Assembly (NCBI GenBank): GCA_905212085.1
Contig: CAJMDF010000046.1
Span: 1-14,199, forward strand
Length of the DNA: 14,199 nucleotides
Reading direction: 5' to 3'
From: an uncultured Clostridium sp.
GTDB taxonomy: Bacteria; Cyanobacteriota; Vampirovibrionia; Gastranaerophilales; Gastranaerophilaceae
Shown here: piece by piece, positions 6,343-13,075 of the stretch
How the letters are laid out: every line of letters starts with the position of its first letter
How positions within the stretch are numbered: position 1 is the stretch's first letter
Notes under the pieces: model-generated
The model's input: only the letters and a program-made list of their open reading frames with translations
Told to the model about the DNA's origin: nothing
Database searches by the model: none
Program-made: the position numbers and the translations under genes

Positions 6343-7409
6343 TTATGAATTATTAAAAATAGAAAAACTTTTTTTTAGCATATCTAATACGTTTTTATTC
6401 CCGTTTATGAGTTCTTTGTCTATTATCATATTTGCTATTTTAATTTCATTTTTTGTACAAACTATGTGTTGTCCTGAAATAAATGAAAAAGGTGTAGTTT
6501 GCCCATTTCTGACAAGTTTCCCTAATTCTGCGATTGGAGGTAGTAAAGTTTCGATATTCTTAATAATTTTATCTCCTGTTTTATAGATAGAGTAAGGAAT
6601 TTGTGCTTGTTCCAATATATTTTTAAAGCTAAAAATTGTTGATTACTTTTTTCATCATATTCAACAGCTCCTAGCAAAAAAGCTTTAGCATTTTTCCCTT
6701 GATTCAATATTTGTTCTTTTAAAATTTTAGCGATTTTGGATAAGTCAAAATTTTTAGAATTATTAGGATTTAAATGATTTAATGAGATTCCGTTTCTCCC
6801 AATTATGCCAACTACCGTACACTCTTTTATCATATCAGTAATTGAAATATCTGAGGTAATACTGTCTTTAATTGTCCAAGGCTTACCTACATAATGTTTT
6901 CTCCCAAATGCTTTTTTTATTTCAAGATATTCTGCTGTCGAAATAGGGGTTAACCTTATACCATTAGCATCTTCTATATAATCTTCTATTTTAGGATAAT
7001 TATTATTTATATTATTTCCTGATTTTCTGGAAAAGAATACTTTATTACTAAAATAAGGATAATAAAAATCCCAAAATTCTGCTTGTTGGCATTTGTTTTC
7101 TGAATTAAACTTAAAACTTGATATTTCTTTTAATTTTCTATTTTCTCCAACTCCAATTAGGTATTTATAAAATCGGGCTTGAACTTGTTTTTCTTTGCTT
7201 TGAATGTTTTTATTTATTTTTAGTCTTTTTATAAGATAATTTTCAAAATTTTTAAAGCTGTAAATTCTTGTATTTACATTCCCTTTAGAAAATTGATTAA
7301 TTTCTATAAATTTTGTATTTTCAGGAATATTAATTTTATTTTTATTTAAATAATTACGGAAATGTTGTGATAGAATATGATTTTTTTTTAATATTATTAA
7401 ATTTGTCAT
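6343..7409 (-). pseudogene. CheD-like deamidase-fold protein, split by a -1 frame break
   Basis: Two overlapping minus-strand frames form one apparent gene. Frame A runs from ATG 7409 for 295 codons to 6522; its last 32 residues (IYWNKHKF...) look meaningless. Frame B (to 6343) continues the fold. Joining at codon 263 gives about 355 aa reading ALKNILEQAQIPYSIYKTGD. Residues about 185-290 resemble CheD receptor glutamine deamidases: T191-x5-C197-x14-H212 (TDMIKECTVVGI...SLNHLNP), then AFLLGAVEYDE and a helix. CheD uses Thr-Cys-His at nearly the same spacing, so C197 and H212 may be catalytic. Residues 1-180 are unrecognised. No chemotaxis genes are nearby. The break lies at T_TTA_AAA plus one A, so it is a one-base loss from an A run, an assembly error, or programmed frameshifting. 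The start has no Shine-Dalgarno sequence; TATAAT lies 8 nt before the ATG. The CheD relationship is from residue pattern only. Confidence 0.65.
6620..6627 (-). other. Frame-break site with in-frame T_TTA_AAA heptamer
   Basis: On the minus strand, codons GCT TTA AAA of frame A overlap TTTAAAAA. Slipping back one base after AAA (re-reading one A) enters frame B as AAT ATA TTG GAA, restoring the protein. The heptamer fits the X_XXY_YYZ -1 slippery pattern in phase. I see only a weak downstream hairpin (GGAA...TTCC) and no convincing internal Shine-Dalgarno stimulator, so a one-base deletion in the A run is the simpler explanation. Confidence 0.6.
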
Positions 7410-7417
7410 GTTTGATA

Positions 7418-7423
7418 ATTATA
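7418..7423 (-). promoter_or_regulatory. Perfect TATAAT 8 nt before the CheD-like gene
   Basis: The minus strand has a consensus TATAAT at 7418-7423 with 8 nt to the ATG at 7409 and no Shine-Dalgarno sequence. This fits a leaderless transcript starting at or next to the ATG. The -35 region is poor (an ACAATA-like hexamer 17 nt upstream). The gene may also be read from the upstream 7481-7876 gene. Confidence 0.45.
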
Positions 7424-7480
7424 TAAGGAGCTTTTTATTCTATTGTTAAATTATAATATGATGAGTATATAGTATAATTT

Positions 7481-7876
7481 TTACTTTGTGATAACAACAT
7501 TTTTATACATATTATTGTGTGGTGCATTATTGCTCAGTTTTATGATTTTTTCAAATGCAAATTTTAGAGGATTACATTTTTTCTCTGATTTGAAAGTTAC
7601 AACTTTTGCTTGTTCAAAATCATCTTGGTATTTTGCAACCAAAACATTTTTTTTAGGTATAAATCTTGTAAAACTTATTCTTGGTTTGCCGTTTTCTTCA
7701 AAAATATTAACTTTTAAGCGTATTGTAAGATATGCAGAGTCAATATTTTTTCTTGCAGCGTTAAGTTTGTCGAATTTTCCATGTTCGACAGAATATTGGA
7801 CAAGTTGTTGCAAAGAATCGCTATATAAAAATTTTGTTTGAAAAGATGTTTGATTTTGGGAGTTTTGAATTTTCAT
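7481..7876 (-). CDS. Small uncharacterised protein with N-terminal TSFQTKF motif
   Basis: This is a 131-aa protein if started at ATG 7876 (MKIQNSQNQ...), which I prefer; an in-frame TTG at 7882 would add two residues. No Shine-Dalgarno sequence is visible at either. After a polar Asn/Gln-rich leader comes QTSFQTKF (about residues 7-14), like the N-terminal motifs of three other proteins here. Then follow a helix (SLQQLVQYSVEHGKFDKLNAARKNI), a beta-rich stretch (AYLTIRLKVNIF, PRISFTRFIP, NVLVAKY) and a C-terminal helix. There is no signal peptide, membrane segment or recognised domain. It lies 44 nt downstream of galE and 71 nt upstream of the CheD-like gene, all on the same strand, so the three could form one transcript. 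Function unknown; likely lineage-specific. Confidence 0.7.
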   Translation of the reverse strand: MKIQNSQNQTSFQTKFLYSDSLQQLVQYSVEHGKFDKLNAARKNIDSAYLTIRLKVNIFEENGKPRISFTRFIPKKNVLVAKYQDDFEQAKVVTFKSEKKCNPLKFAFEKIIKLSNNAPHNNMYKNVVITK

Positions 7877-7920
7877 ATTCAAATTAAAAATTCAAACAAG
7901 ATTTTTTTTGCTATTGATTT

Positions 7921-8907
7921 TTAGTTAAATCCGTTTGGATGATTTTTATGCCAATTCCAAGCAGTTGAAATTATTTCTTCCAAAGAATTATGTTCAGGTG
8001 TCCAGCCTAGAATTTCTTTTGCTTTTTCGCTTGATGCAATAAGTTGTGCAGGATCACCAGCTCTGCGTGGTGTGATTTTTGCGGGAATAGGGTGTGATGT
8101 TACTTTTCTTGCTGTATCTATGACTTCTTTTACTGTAAAGCCTACACCGTTCCCTAAATTAAATATGTTGCTTTCATTGCCTGCCTGTAAATATTTAACC
8201 GCAAGGATATGGGCTTGAGCCAAATCTGTTACGTGAATGTAATCTCTTACGCATGTCCCGTCTTTTGTATCATAATCATCACCAAATATTGAAATGTATT
8301 CTCGTTTGCCGTTTGGTACTTGTAAAATAAGCGGAATGAGATGAGATTCCGGATTATGGTCTTCTCCTATTTGACCTGAAATATGAGCACCGCAAGCATT
8401 AAAATATCTTAATGATACATATCGAATTCCATGAGCTTTCCCAACCCATTTAAACATTTTTTCCATTGATAATTTAGTTTCGCCGTATGTATTTGTAGGT
8501 TCTGTTCTATCTGTTTCTAAAATAGGAACTTTTTCAGGTTCGCCATATGTTGCAGCAGTTGAAGAAAATACTATTTTATCAATACCGTTTGCGACCATTG
8601 AATCTAAAAGAATTTTTGTTCCGCATAAGTTGTTATCGTAATATTTTAGAGGTTTTTCCATGCTTTCTCCAACTAAAGAGCAGGCAGCAAAATGGATTAC
8701 GGCATCAATTTTTTCTTTTTTAAATACATCATCTAAGAATATTCTATCTCTTATATCTCCTTTATAAAATCTTGCTTTAGGGTGAATTGCTTCCTTGTGT
8801 CCTGTTTGAAGATTATCTATAATTACGACATCTTCACCATTATCGATTAGCTCATATACAGTGTGTGAGCCTATATATCCTGCACCGCCTAAAACTAAAA
8901 TTGTCAT
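7921..8907 (-). CDS. galE: UDP-glucose 4-epimerase
   Basis: It interconverts UDP-glucose and UDP-galactose in the cytoplasm using bound NAD, feeding galactose use and surface glycan synthesis. The 328-aa protein is full length and has all extended short-chain dehydrogenase marks: NAD-binding GGAGYIG (7-13), VIIDNLQTGH (28-37), the GDIRD turn (50-54), the FSSTAATYG catalytic segment (114-122), YGETK with catalytic Tyr141 and Lys145, RYFNACGA and VRDYIHVTDLA. These support galE over other epimerases and dehydratases of the superfamily, although UDP-GlcNAc as an extra substrate cannot be excluded. The start is certain: AAGGAG lies 8 nt before the ATG. A TATAAT at 8933-8938 is a likely -10 box. 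It is divergent from the acyltransferase gene, which may modify glycans built from its product (inference). Confidence 0.96.
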   Translation of the reverse strand: MTILVLGGAGYIGSHTVYELIDNGEDVVIIDNLQTGHKEAIHPKARFYKGDIRDRIFLDDVFKKEKIDAVIHFAACSLVGESMEKPLKYYDNNLCGTKILLDSMVANGIDKIVFSSTAATYGEPEKVPILETDRTEPTNTYGETKLSMEKMFKWVGKAHGIRYVSLRYFNACGAHISGQIGEDHNPESHLIPLILQVPNGKREYISIFGDDYDTKDGTCVRDYIHVTDLAQAHILAVKYLQAGNESNIFNLGNGVGFTVKEVIDTARKVTSHPIPAKITPRRAGDPAQLIASSEKAKEILGWTPEHNSLEEIISTAWNWHKNHPNGFN

Positions 8908-8932
8908 ATTAATATCTCCTTATAATCTTCTT

Positions 8933-8938
8933 ATTATA
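8933..8938 (-). promoter_or_regulatory. Likely -10 box of galE
   Basis: The minus strand has TATAAT about 25 nt upstream of the galE ATG, followed by AAGGAG (8916-8921) at proper spacing. This places a short normal leader before galE. No good -35 hexamer is visible 16-18 nt upstream. The element overlaps the start region of the divergent acyltransferase gene, so the two promoters are packed into 65 bp. Confidence 0.5.
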
Positions 8939-8959
8939 TACCACATTTTTAATTTATGT

Positions 8960-8965
8960 TATCAT
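8960..8965 (+). promoter_or_regulatory. Candidate -10 of acyltransferase gene (leaderless start)
   Basis: TATCAT is followed by 7 nt and then ATG at 8973, with no Shine-Dalgarno sequence in between. It fits the same pattern as aroA, the CheD-like gene and others here. The -35 region is poor, so confidence is low. Confidence 0.3.
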
Positions 8966-8972
8966 TTATTGT

Positions 8973-10058
8973 ATGGATAAAATTTTTTCAAATGAGATGA
9001 ATGTATTAAAAGCTCTGGCAATCTTATTGGTTGTGTCAGGACATTTGGAGTTTTCCTTATTAGGAATTTTCCCTCCGTATTCTTTCCAGTTAGCTTTATT
9101 TTTCTTTATATCAGGATGTCTGTTTAAAGATAAGTATTTGACAGATGTTGCTACATTTGTGGAAAGAAGAATTAAAAGTCTTTTGGTACCTTATTTTTGG
9201 TATAACTTATTTTACATGCTGGTTACAATTTTAATTGCAAAACTTACAGGCAAATTCTGGGGTATGCCTCTAAGTTTCAAGAACTTTTTTATCACTCCGT
9301 TTTTAAACGGACATCAATTTGACCTGTCTTGTCCTTTGTGGTTTGTAACTCAGTTGTTTATGACAATGATTACTTTTTTATTTTTGTTTAGAGCATTAAA
9401 TGCTGTAACGAAAAATAAATTTATACACTTGGGATTTTTTACCGTTTTAGGATTACTCGCAATTCCTTTTGATAAATGGTTTGCGGTAACTCCTTTAATG
9501 TTAATAGTAATAAGAACAATGTTTTCACTATTTTTTGTATATTTGGGATATTTTTATACTCATTATATAAAAGATAATTATAATATTTTTACACCAAAGT
9601 GTTTTGGTGCTGTATTTGTATTGCAATCTATTCTTTGGATGTTCAATAGAGATTATGATCCTGAACATGGAATTGGTTTAAGTTATGTACTTGTATGGTC
9701 TCGATTTGATGATCAGCTTTTTGTCCCAATTTTTACTGCATTAACAGGTATTTGGGCATCTTTATTTACTGTTAAAATTCTTTATCCGTATGTTAAAGAT
9801 ATAAAATTTATTCAAGATATGGGAAATGTTACATATCACATAATGGCAAATCATTTACTTGTTATGTATATAATGACAGCAATTTTTATGTGGCTGCATG
9901 GTATTCCGATTGCGGAGCGTGCAAACCACGATATTTATTGGATATATAATCCTGTGCAGACAACTTACTTATATTTTGTTGTGACTATGGTTGTGACAAC
10001 TTATGTGGGTGTAGGATTAAAGAAATTACATAAAATGATGTTTAAAAATGATAAGTAA
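8973..10058 (+). CDS. Acyltransferase 3 family membrane protein (O-acyltransferase)
   Basis: Proteins of this family carry acyl (often acetyl) groups across the inner membrane onto cell-surface sugars such as O-antigen, exopolysaccharide or peptidoglycan. This 361-aa protein is the standalone membrane type. Family marks: N-terminal LKALAILLVVSGH, where His24 is the conserved active residue, then FFFISGCLF (43-51) and VERRIKSLLVPYFWYN (63-78) with the conserved Arg pair. About ten hydrophobic helices run to the C-terminus, and there is no periplasmic SGNH domain. Acceptor sugar and acyl donor cannot be told. The ATG has no Shine-Dalgarno sequence. It is divergent from galE, and its last 11 nt overlap the start of a broken XRE regulator. 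A WecH/OafA-like role is possible, but no gene symbol is justified. Confidence 0.9.
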   Translation: MDKIFSNEMNVLKALAILLVVSGHLEFSLLGIFPPYSFQLALFFFISGCLFKDKYLTDVATFVERRIKSLLVPYFWYNLFYMLVTILIAKLTGKFWGMPLSFKNFFITPFLNGHQFDLSCPLWFVTQLFMTMITFLFLFRALNAVTKNKFIHLGFFTVLGLLAIPFDKWFAVTPLMLIVIRTMFSLFFVYLGYFYTHYIKDNYNIFTPKCFGAVFVLQSILWMFNRDYDPEHGIGLSYVLVWSRFDDQLFVPIFTALTGIWASLFTVKILYPYVKDIKFIQDMGNVTYHIMANHLLVMYIMTAIFMWLHGIPIAERANHDIYWIYNPVQTTYLYFVVTMVVTTYVGVGLKKLHKMMFKNDK

Positions 10059-10262
10059 TATAACAGAAAAGTTTGCTCGGAAATTGGTATCTATCCGCAG
10101 AGAAAGAGGTCTTTCTCAAGAAGAATTAGCTCTACTTTGTGGTGTCGATAGAACTTATGTCGGTAGAATGAGAGAATGGAAAGAACTCCAAGTCTTGTTG
10201 TCTTACAAAAATTCGCAGACGGATTAGGTATGTCACTTATAGAGTTGTTGAAATTTGATTAA
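10048..10262 (+). pseudogene. XRE-type helix-turn-helix regulator with single-base frameshift
   Basis: An ATG at 10048, overlapping the end of the acyltransferase gene by 11 nt, opens a Cro/C1-type DNA-binding domain: FARKLVSIRRERGLSQEELALLCGVDRTYVGR (residues 9-40). The native frame then runs into an out-of-frame tail and stops at 10225-10227 (59 aa). One base shifted, the sequence continues as TPSLVVLQKFADGLGMSLIELLKFD and ends at TAA 10260-10262, exactly as in small XRE regulators. Adding one base near 10169/10170 (AT to ATN before GAG) restores GRIERMERTPSL, for a total of 71 aa. The family resembles compact XRE regulators, including restriction-modification controllers, but no such system is adjacent. 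The gene is broken or the assembly has a one-base error. No Shine-Dalgarno sequence is visible, which could fit translational coupling to the acyltransferase. Confidence 0.85.
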
Positions 10263-10275
10263 TGTATAATATGTT

Positions 10276-10300
10276 GGATTAAACGGCACGTTGACATTTT
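10276..10300 (+). repeat. Hairpin repeat, copy 1
   Basis: This 25-nt unit GGATTAAACGGCACGTTGA... matches the unit at 10340-10364 at 21 of 25 positions. Its core AACG-GCA-CGTT forms a small hairpin. It lies between the broken XRE gene and the GH13 gene. Confidence 0.7.
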
Positions 10301-10339
10301 GCTAAGACAATAAAAATTTTTTTGTGTAGCCTGATTGGT

Positions 10340-10364
10340 GGGTTAAGCGGCACGCTTACATTTT
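10340..10364 (+). repeat. Hairpin repeat, copy 2, overlapping the GH13 stop codon
   Basis: The unit GGGTTAAGCGGCACGCTTAC... can fold as AAGCG-GCA-CGCTT, extended by T-A and G-C pairs around a bulged T. The TAA stop of the minus-strand GH13 gene lies inside it (10356-10358). It begins after GATTGGT, so the full GGTGGGTTAAGCG look recalls dispersed cyanobacterial repeats (recalled, not searched). It might also help end transcription, but no T-tract follows it directly. Confidence 0.7.
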
Positions 10365-12398
10365 TAGCCACATAGCATCATATGCGTTCAATCTTACCGT
10401 TAATTCTTTATTTTCGACTCTTGCTCGAACCATTTTATCTGTTAATAGATTTTTCAAGTATATGTCTTTTTCTTTTTTGCCGAAATTGTCATCAGTGAAT
10501 ATTACTGTGGCTTTGATTTTTTTGTCAGATAGGTTGTTTATTACAACAACTCTGTCTGTATCTGTTGCTCGAACATAGGCAAAAACTTCCGGTGATTTTG
10601 TTTTTAATTCTACAAATGAACCTCTTGTGATTACAGGGTATTGTTTTCTTACTTTTATTAGTTGTTTTACTCTTTCATATACTCTGTTATTGTATGTGCC
10701 TTTGTGGTTTACGGCATCTTCAAATGTTTTTTGTGTAATAGGCCCTCTGTTTATATCACGGCTGTCAAAATAGCTTAGCATTTTAACTTTGTTTTTTACA
10801 TCTTTATCTTTTTTCTGTTTAGCTTCTCTGATTTTTGCGCTTTTCTTAGCGTTTGCAAAATTGTTTTGAATCCCTATTTCATCGCCGTAGTATATAATTG
10901 GAATTCCCGGTAATGACATAAGTATTGAAAAAGCCATACCTATTCTGTCAGGGTTGTTATCCAAGAAATTAGCCATTCTGCCTGAAACCCCGAAGCCTTT
11001 TCTAAATGCTGCACCTTTTGGTGCAAGATCTTCAAATAGAATCTCTCTTGTCTTTTCGTTTACCATTTCAAGAGTAAGTTCATCATGTACTCTTAAAAAT
11101 ATTGCCCAAGCAGCTGAATCCGGGATTTGAGGGGTTTGTTTGTATGCTTTCCAGAAATAGCTGTTGTCAGCAGTTACCAAAGATGCCCAAATAGCAGGCA
11201 TGTATGGAAAGTGGTAGGCAATTTGAACTTCGTCAGTTCTTGTAATTTCTTTTTCTTGCCCTTTTATTGTTTCTTTGTATTTTTGTTCTGTCCCAAAGTA
11301 TGGCAGTATTTTATTCGGCATTTGACAAGCTTCTGCTTGGATTACTGAACGTGGGGCAATTGCTTGTATAAATGCACTTAATATTTTTATAATTCGATGA
11401 GTTTCTTCTAGGTTTTCAGCATTTGTGCCGTCTTCTTTAATCAAATATGGGATTGCGTCCATTCTGAAAATATCTACACCTTGATTTGCCCAAAATGCTA
11501 TTGTTTCTAAGTTATAGTATAAAACTTTCGGATTTTTCCAGTTTATATCAAGTTGAAATGGGTAGAATGTGTGGTAAAAATAATAATCTTTATTATTTAT
11601 TGTTACTTTTCTATAATTGTTTTCTGTAATTTCAGGGAAAATAATTCTTCTTTTTGAAGTTTTACCGCTCGGTTCTTTGTATTCTGCTACCCAGCCGAGT
11701 TTTGGGTCTTTGTATTTTGTATATTCAGGCATTTGTTCTCTTACTACAAAATAATCAAGTTTTGAAATATCCCCTTTTAGAGCTTGTTGGAACCATTCAT
11801 GTTGGTCTGAGAAATGATTTAGGACTAAATCTGCTTTGATTTTAAATCCTTTTTGTCTTGCTGCAGAGATGAATTTTTGGAATTCAAACATTCCGCCTAA
11901 ATCTTGTCTTATTCCTCTGGGGTTTCTTATATCAAATCCGGCATCTTCCATTGGAGAATCTACAAAAGGTAAGATGTAAATTGTTGTAACACCTAATGTT
12001 TTTAAATAATCTAGCATTTGAATATCATCTTTGAAAGTATTTGATTTATCAGGATTTTTTACTCCAAAGTGATTTGCGTAAAACATATATATTACTTCAT
12101 CTTTATACCAATCTGTCGGACGGTTTAAGTCTTCTTCTATTAGTGCTGATGAACGCTGTTCTTTTGCCTTTTTAGCTATTGCAAGAATATTTGAATATAT
12201 TACTTCTACATTTTCTGTGCCATATACTTTTGCGAGAGATGCTTTTATTTCTTTTTCAAGTTTTAATGGGATAATTGCATTTTCTTGAACTTGGATTTCT
12301 TGTTTTGAGCTTAAGTTTTCTATTGCAGCATAAGATACAGCTGCAGAACTATTAAATATTAGAACTGATGCCAGTAAGCCTGCTATTAGCTTTTTCAT
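10356..12398 (-). CDS. Exported GH13 alpha-glucan enzyme, trehalose-synthase-like
   Basis: This 680-aa protein has a Sec signal peptide (MKKL, hydrophobic 4-16, likely cleavage after SYA at 22-24) and so acts outside the cytoplasm. After a ~70-residue helical linker, a GH13 barrel starts at WYKDEVIYMFYANHF (97-111). Active-site regions: DLVLNH (190-195), FRMDAIPYL with likely nucleophile Asp314, IQAEAC with likely acid Glu356, and VHDELTLEMV with Asp439. Then come GYSG-like GFGVSGRMANFLDNN and SLPGIPIIYYGDEIG (495-509). The order and the motifs DAIPYL, NAENLEETH and HDELTLEM resemble trehalose synthase (maltose/trehalose interconversion), but those enzymes are cytoplasmic and read NHDEL. So it may be a secreted alpha-glucosidase/amylase or transglycosidase. 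GGGAGA precedes the ATG at 7 nt, and TATAAT lies at 12448-12453. It may work with the GH77 enzyme in alpha-glucan use. Confidence 0.88.
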   Translation of the reverse strand: MKKLIAGLLASVLIFNSSAAVSYAAIENLSSKQEIQVQENAIIPLKLEKEIKASLAKVYGTENVEVIYSNILAIAKKAKEQRSSALIEEDLNRPTDWYKDEVIYMFYANHFGVKNPDKSNTFKDDIQMLDYLKTLGVTTIYILPFVDSPMEDAGFDIRNPRGIRQDLGGMFEFQKFISAARQKGFKIKADLVLNHFSDQHEWFQQALKGDISKLDYFVVREQMPEYTKYKDPKLGWVAEYKEPSGKTSKRRIIFPEITENNYRKVTINNKDYYFYHTFYPFQLDINWKNPKVLYYNLETIAFWANQGVDIFRMDAIPYLIKEDGTNAENLEETHRIIKILSAFIQAIAPRSVIQAEACQMPNKILPYFGTEQKYKETIKGQEKEITRTDEVQIAYHFPYMPAIWASLVTADNSYFWKAYKQTPQIPDSAAWAIFLRVHDELTLEMVNEKTREILFEDLAPKGAAFRKGFGVSGRMANFLDNNPDRIGMAFSILMSLPGIPIIYYGDEIGIQNNFANAKKSAKIREAKQKKDKDVKNKVKMLSYFDSRDINRGPITQKTFEDAVNHKGTYNNRVYERVKQLIKVRKQYPVITRGSFVELKTKSPEVFAYVRATDTDRVVVINNLSDKKIKATVIFTDDNFGKKEKDIYLKNLLTDKMVRARVENKELTVRLNAYDAMWLKM

Positions 12399-12405
12399 AA
12401 AAAAG

Positions 12406-12453
12406 TCTCCCGTTTTTGTTTAATTTCTTTATTTTAGCATTAGAGTAATTATA
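12406..12453 (-). promoter_or_regulatory. GH13 gene promoter and ribosome-binding site
   Basis: On the minus strand, TATAAT (12448-12453) and GGGAGA (12406-12411, 7 nt before the ATG) give a conventional leader of about 40 nt. The -35 position holds a weak CATTAG-like hexamer. The 154-nt gap to the upstream C_GCAxxG_C_C gene holds nothing else I can support. Confidence 0.55.
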
Positions 12454-12552
12454 TACAATTATCATATCAGCTAATGTGACAAAATAATTATATTATAAAA
12501 GTTCTATCCGGTAAGTTAATTTTGATTTCTTTGTATTTTTGTTACAAGATGT

Positions 12553-13017
12553 TTATGATTCTTTTTTTGAAGTTATATAATTACTTATTATCTTTGCTGC
12601 TTCCATTACCAATTTTTCACATGGACGGGATTTGTAATATTGTTCGGTCCTTTTTTCAGGTATAGGTGAATCTTGTTTTACATCAAGTCCTAATAATTCT
12701 CTGCAGATTATTGTTTTATTATTTTTTTTGAATTCTTCGGCAAGTTTTTGGATTCTTTCATAGTGCTCTGCTTTTATTGCGTCATTATTAGGAGTTGTAT
12801 AACCGTATTTTAAACCTGCAATCATAAACATTGCGCTGACTGCTCCGCATACTTCTCTTAATCTTCCCATTCCTCCCCCGAATGATGATGATAGTTTTAG
12901 AGCTGTGTCAAAATCCATTCCAACTTCTTCTGCAAATGCGCAAAATACTGATTGGGCACAATTATAGCCTTGTTTAAATAATTTCCCTGCTTTTTTAGAA
13001 TATGTATTATCTTCCAT
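12553..13017 (-). CDS. C_GCAxxG_C_C family redox-type protein
   Basis: This 154-aa protein carries the whole signature of the C_GCAxxG_C_C family (Pfam C_GCAxxG_C_C): GYNCAQSVF with Cys20 and Cys26, a GGGMGRLREVCGAVSA loop (47-62) with Cys57, CRELLG with Cys105 and RPCEKLV with Cys133. The family's conserved cysteines are thought to bind metal or a redox cofactor, and its members occur in anaerobes alone or next to redox enzymes; the precise reaction is not established to my knowledge. There is no signal peptide or membrane segment, so it is cytoplasmic. The ATG has no Shine-Dalgarno sequence, with TACAAT 6 nt upstream (13024-13029). It is divergent from the MlaD-like gene with a 71-nt gap. 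Its presence supports an anaerobic host. Confidence 0.9.
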   Translation of the reverse strand: MEDNTYSKKAGKLFKQGYNCAQSVFCAFAEEVGMDFDTALKLSSSFGGGMGRLREVCGAVSAMFMIAGLKYGYTTPNNDAIKAEHYERIQKLAEEFKKNNKTIICRELLGLDVKQDSPIPEKRTEQYYKSRPCEKLVMEAAKIISNYITSKKES

Positions 13018-13023
13018 AGATAT

Positions 13024-13029
13024 ATTGTA
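13024..13029 (-). promoter_or_regulatory. Candidate -10 of the C_GCAxxG_C_C gene (leaderless start)
   Basis: The minus strand reads TACAAT, 6 nt, ATG, with no Shine-Dalgarno sequence. The -35 region is weak. Confidence 0.35.
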
Positions 13030-13075
13030 CTACAAAATTAATCTGTTCGGGAATGTCTTTTAATTTTACATAAAA

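Noticed and set aside
6580..6615. A stimulatory hairpin downstream of the frame-break heptamer
   Set aside because: Only a 4-bp GGAA/TTCC pairing is visible, too weak to support programmed frameshifting on its own.
7488..7841. Plus-strand 117-aa open frame opposite the small SFQTKF protein
   Set aside because: It is the antisense shadow of the 7481-7876 gene. The minus-strand frame has protein-like composition and the recurring N-terminal motif. The AAGGAG at 7425-7430 on the plus strand is too far away to serve it.
10291..10316. TTGACA followed by a TAAAAAT hexamer as a plus-strand promoter
   Set aside because: The spacer is only 14 nt and no plus-strand gene lies downstream. TTGACA is part of the repeat copy 1.
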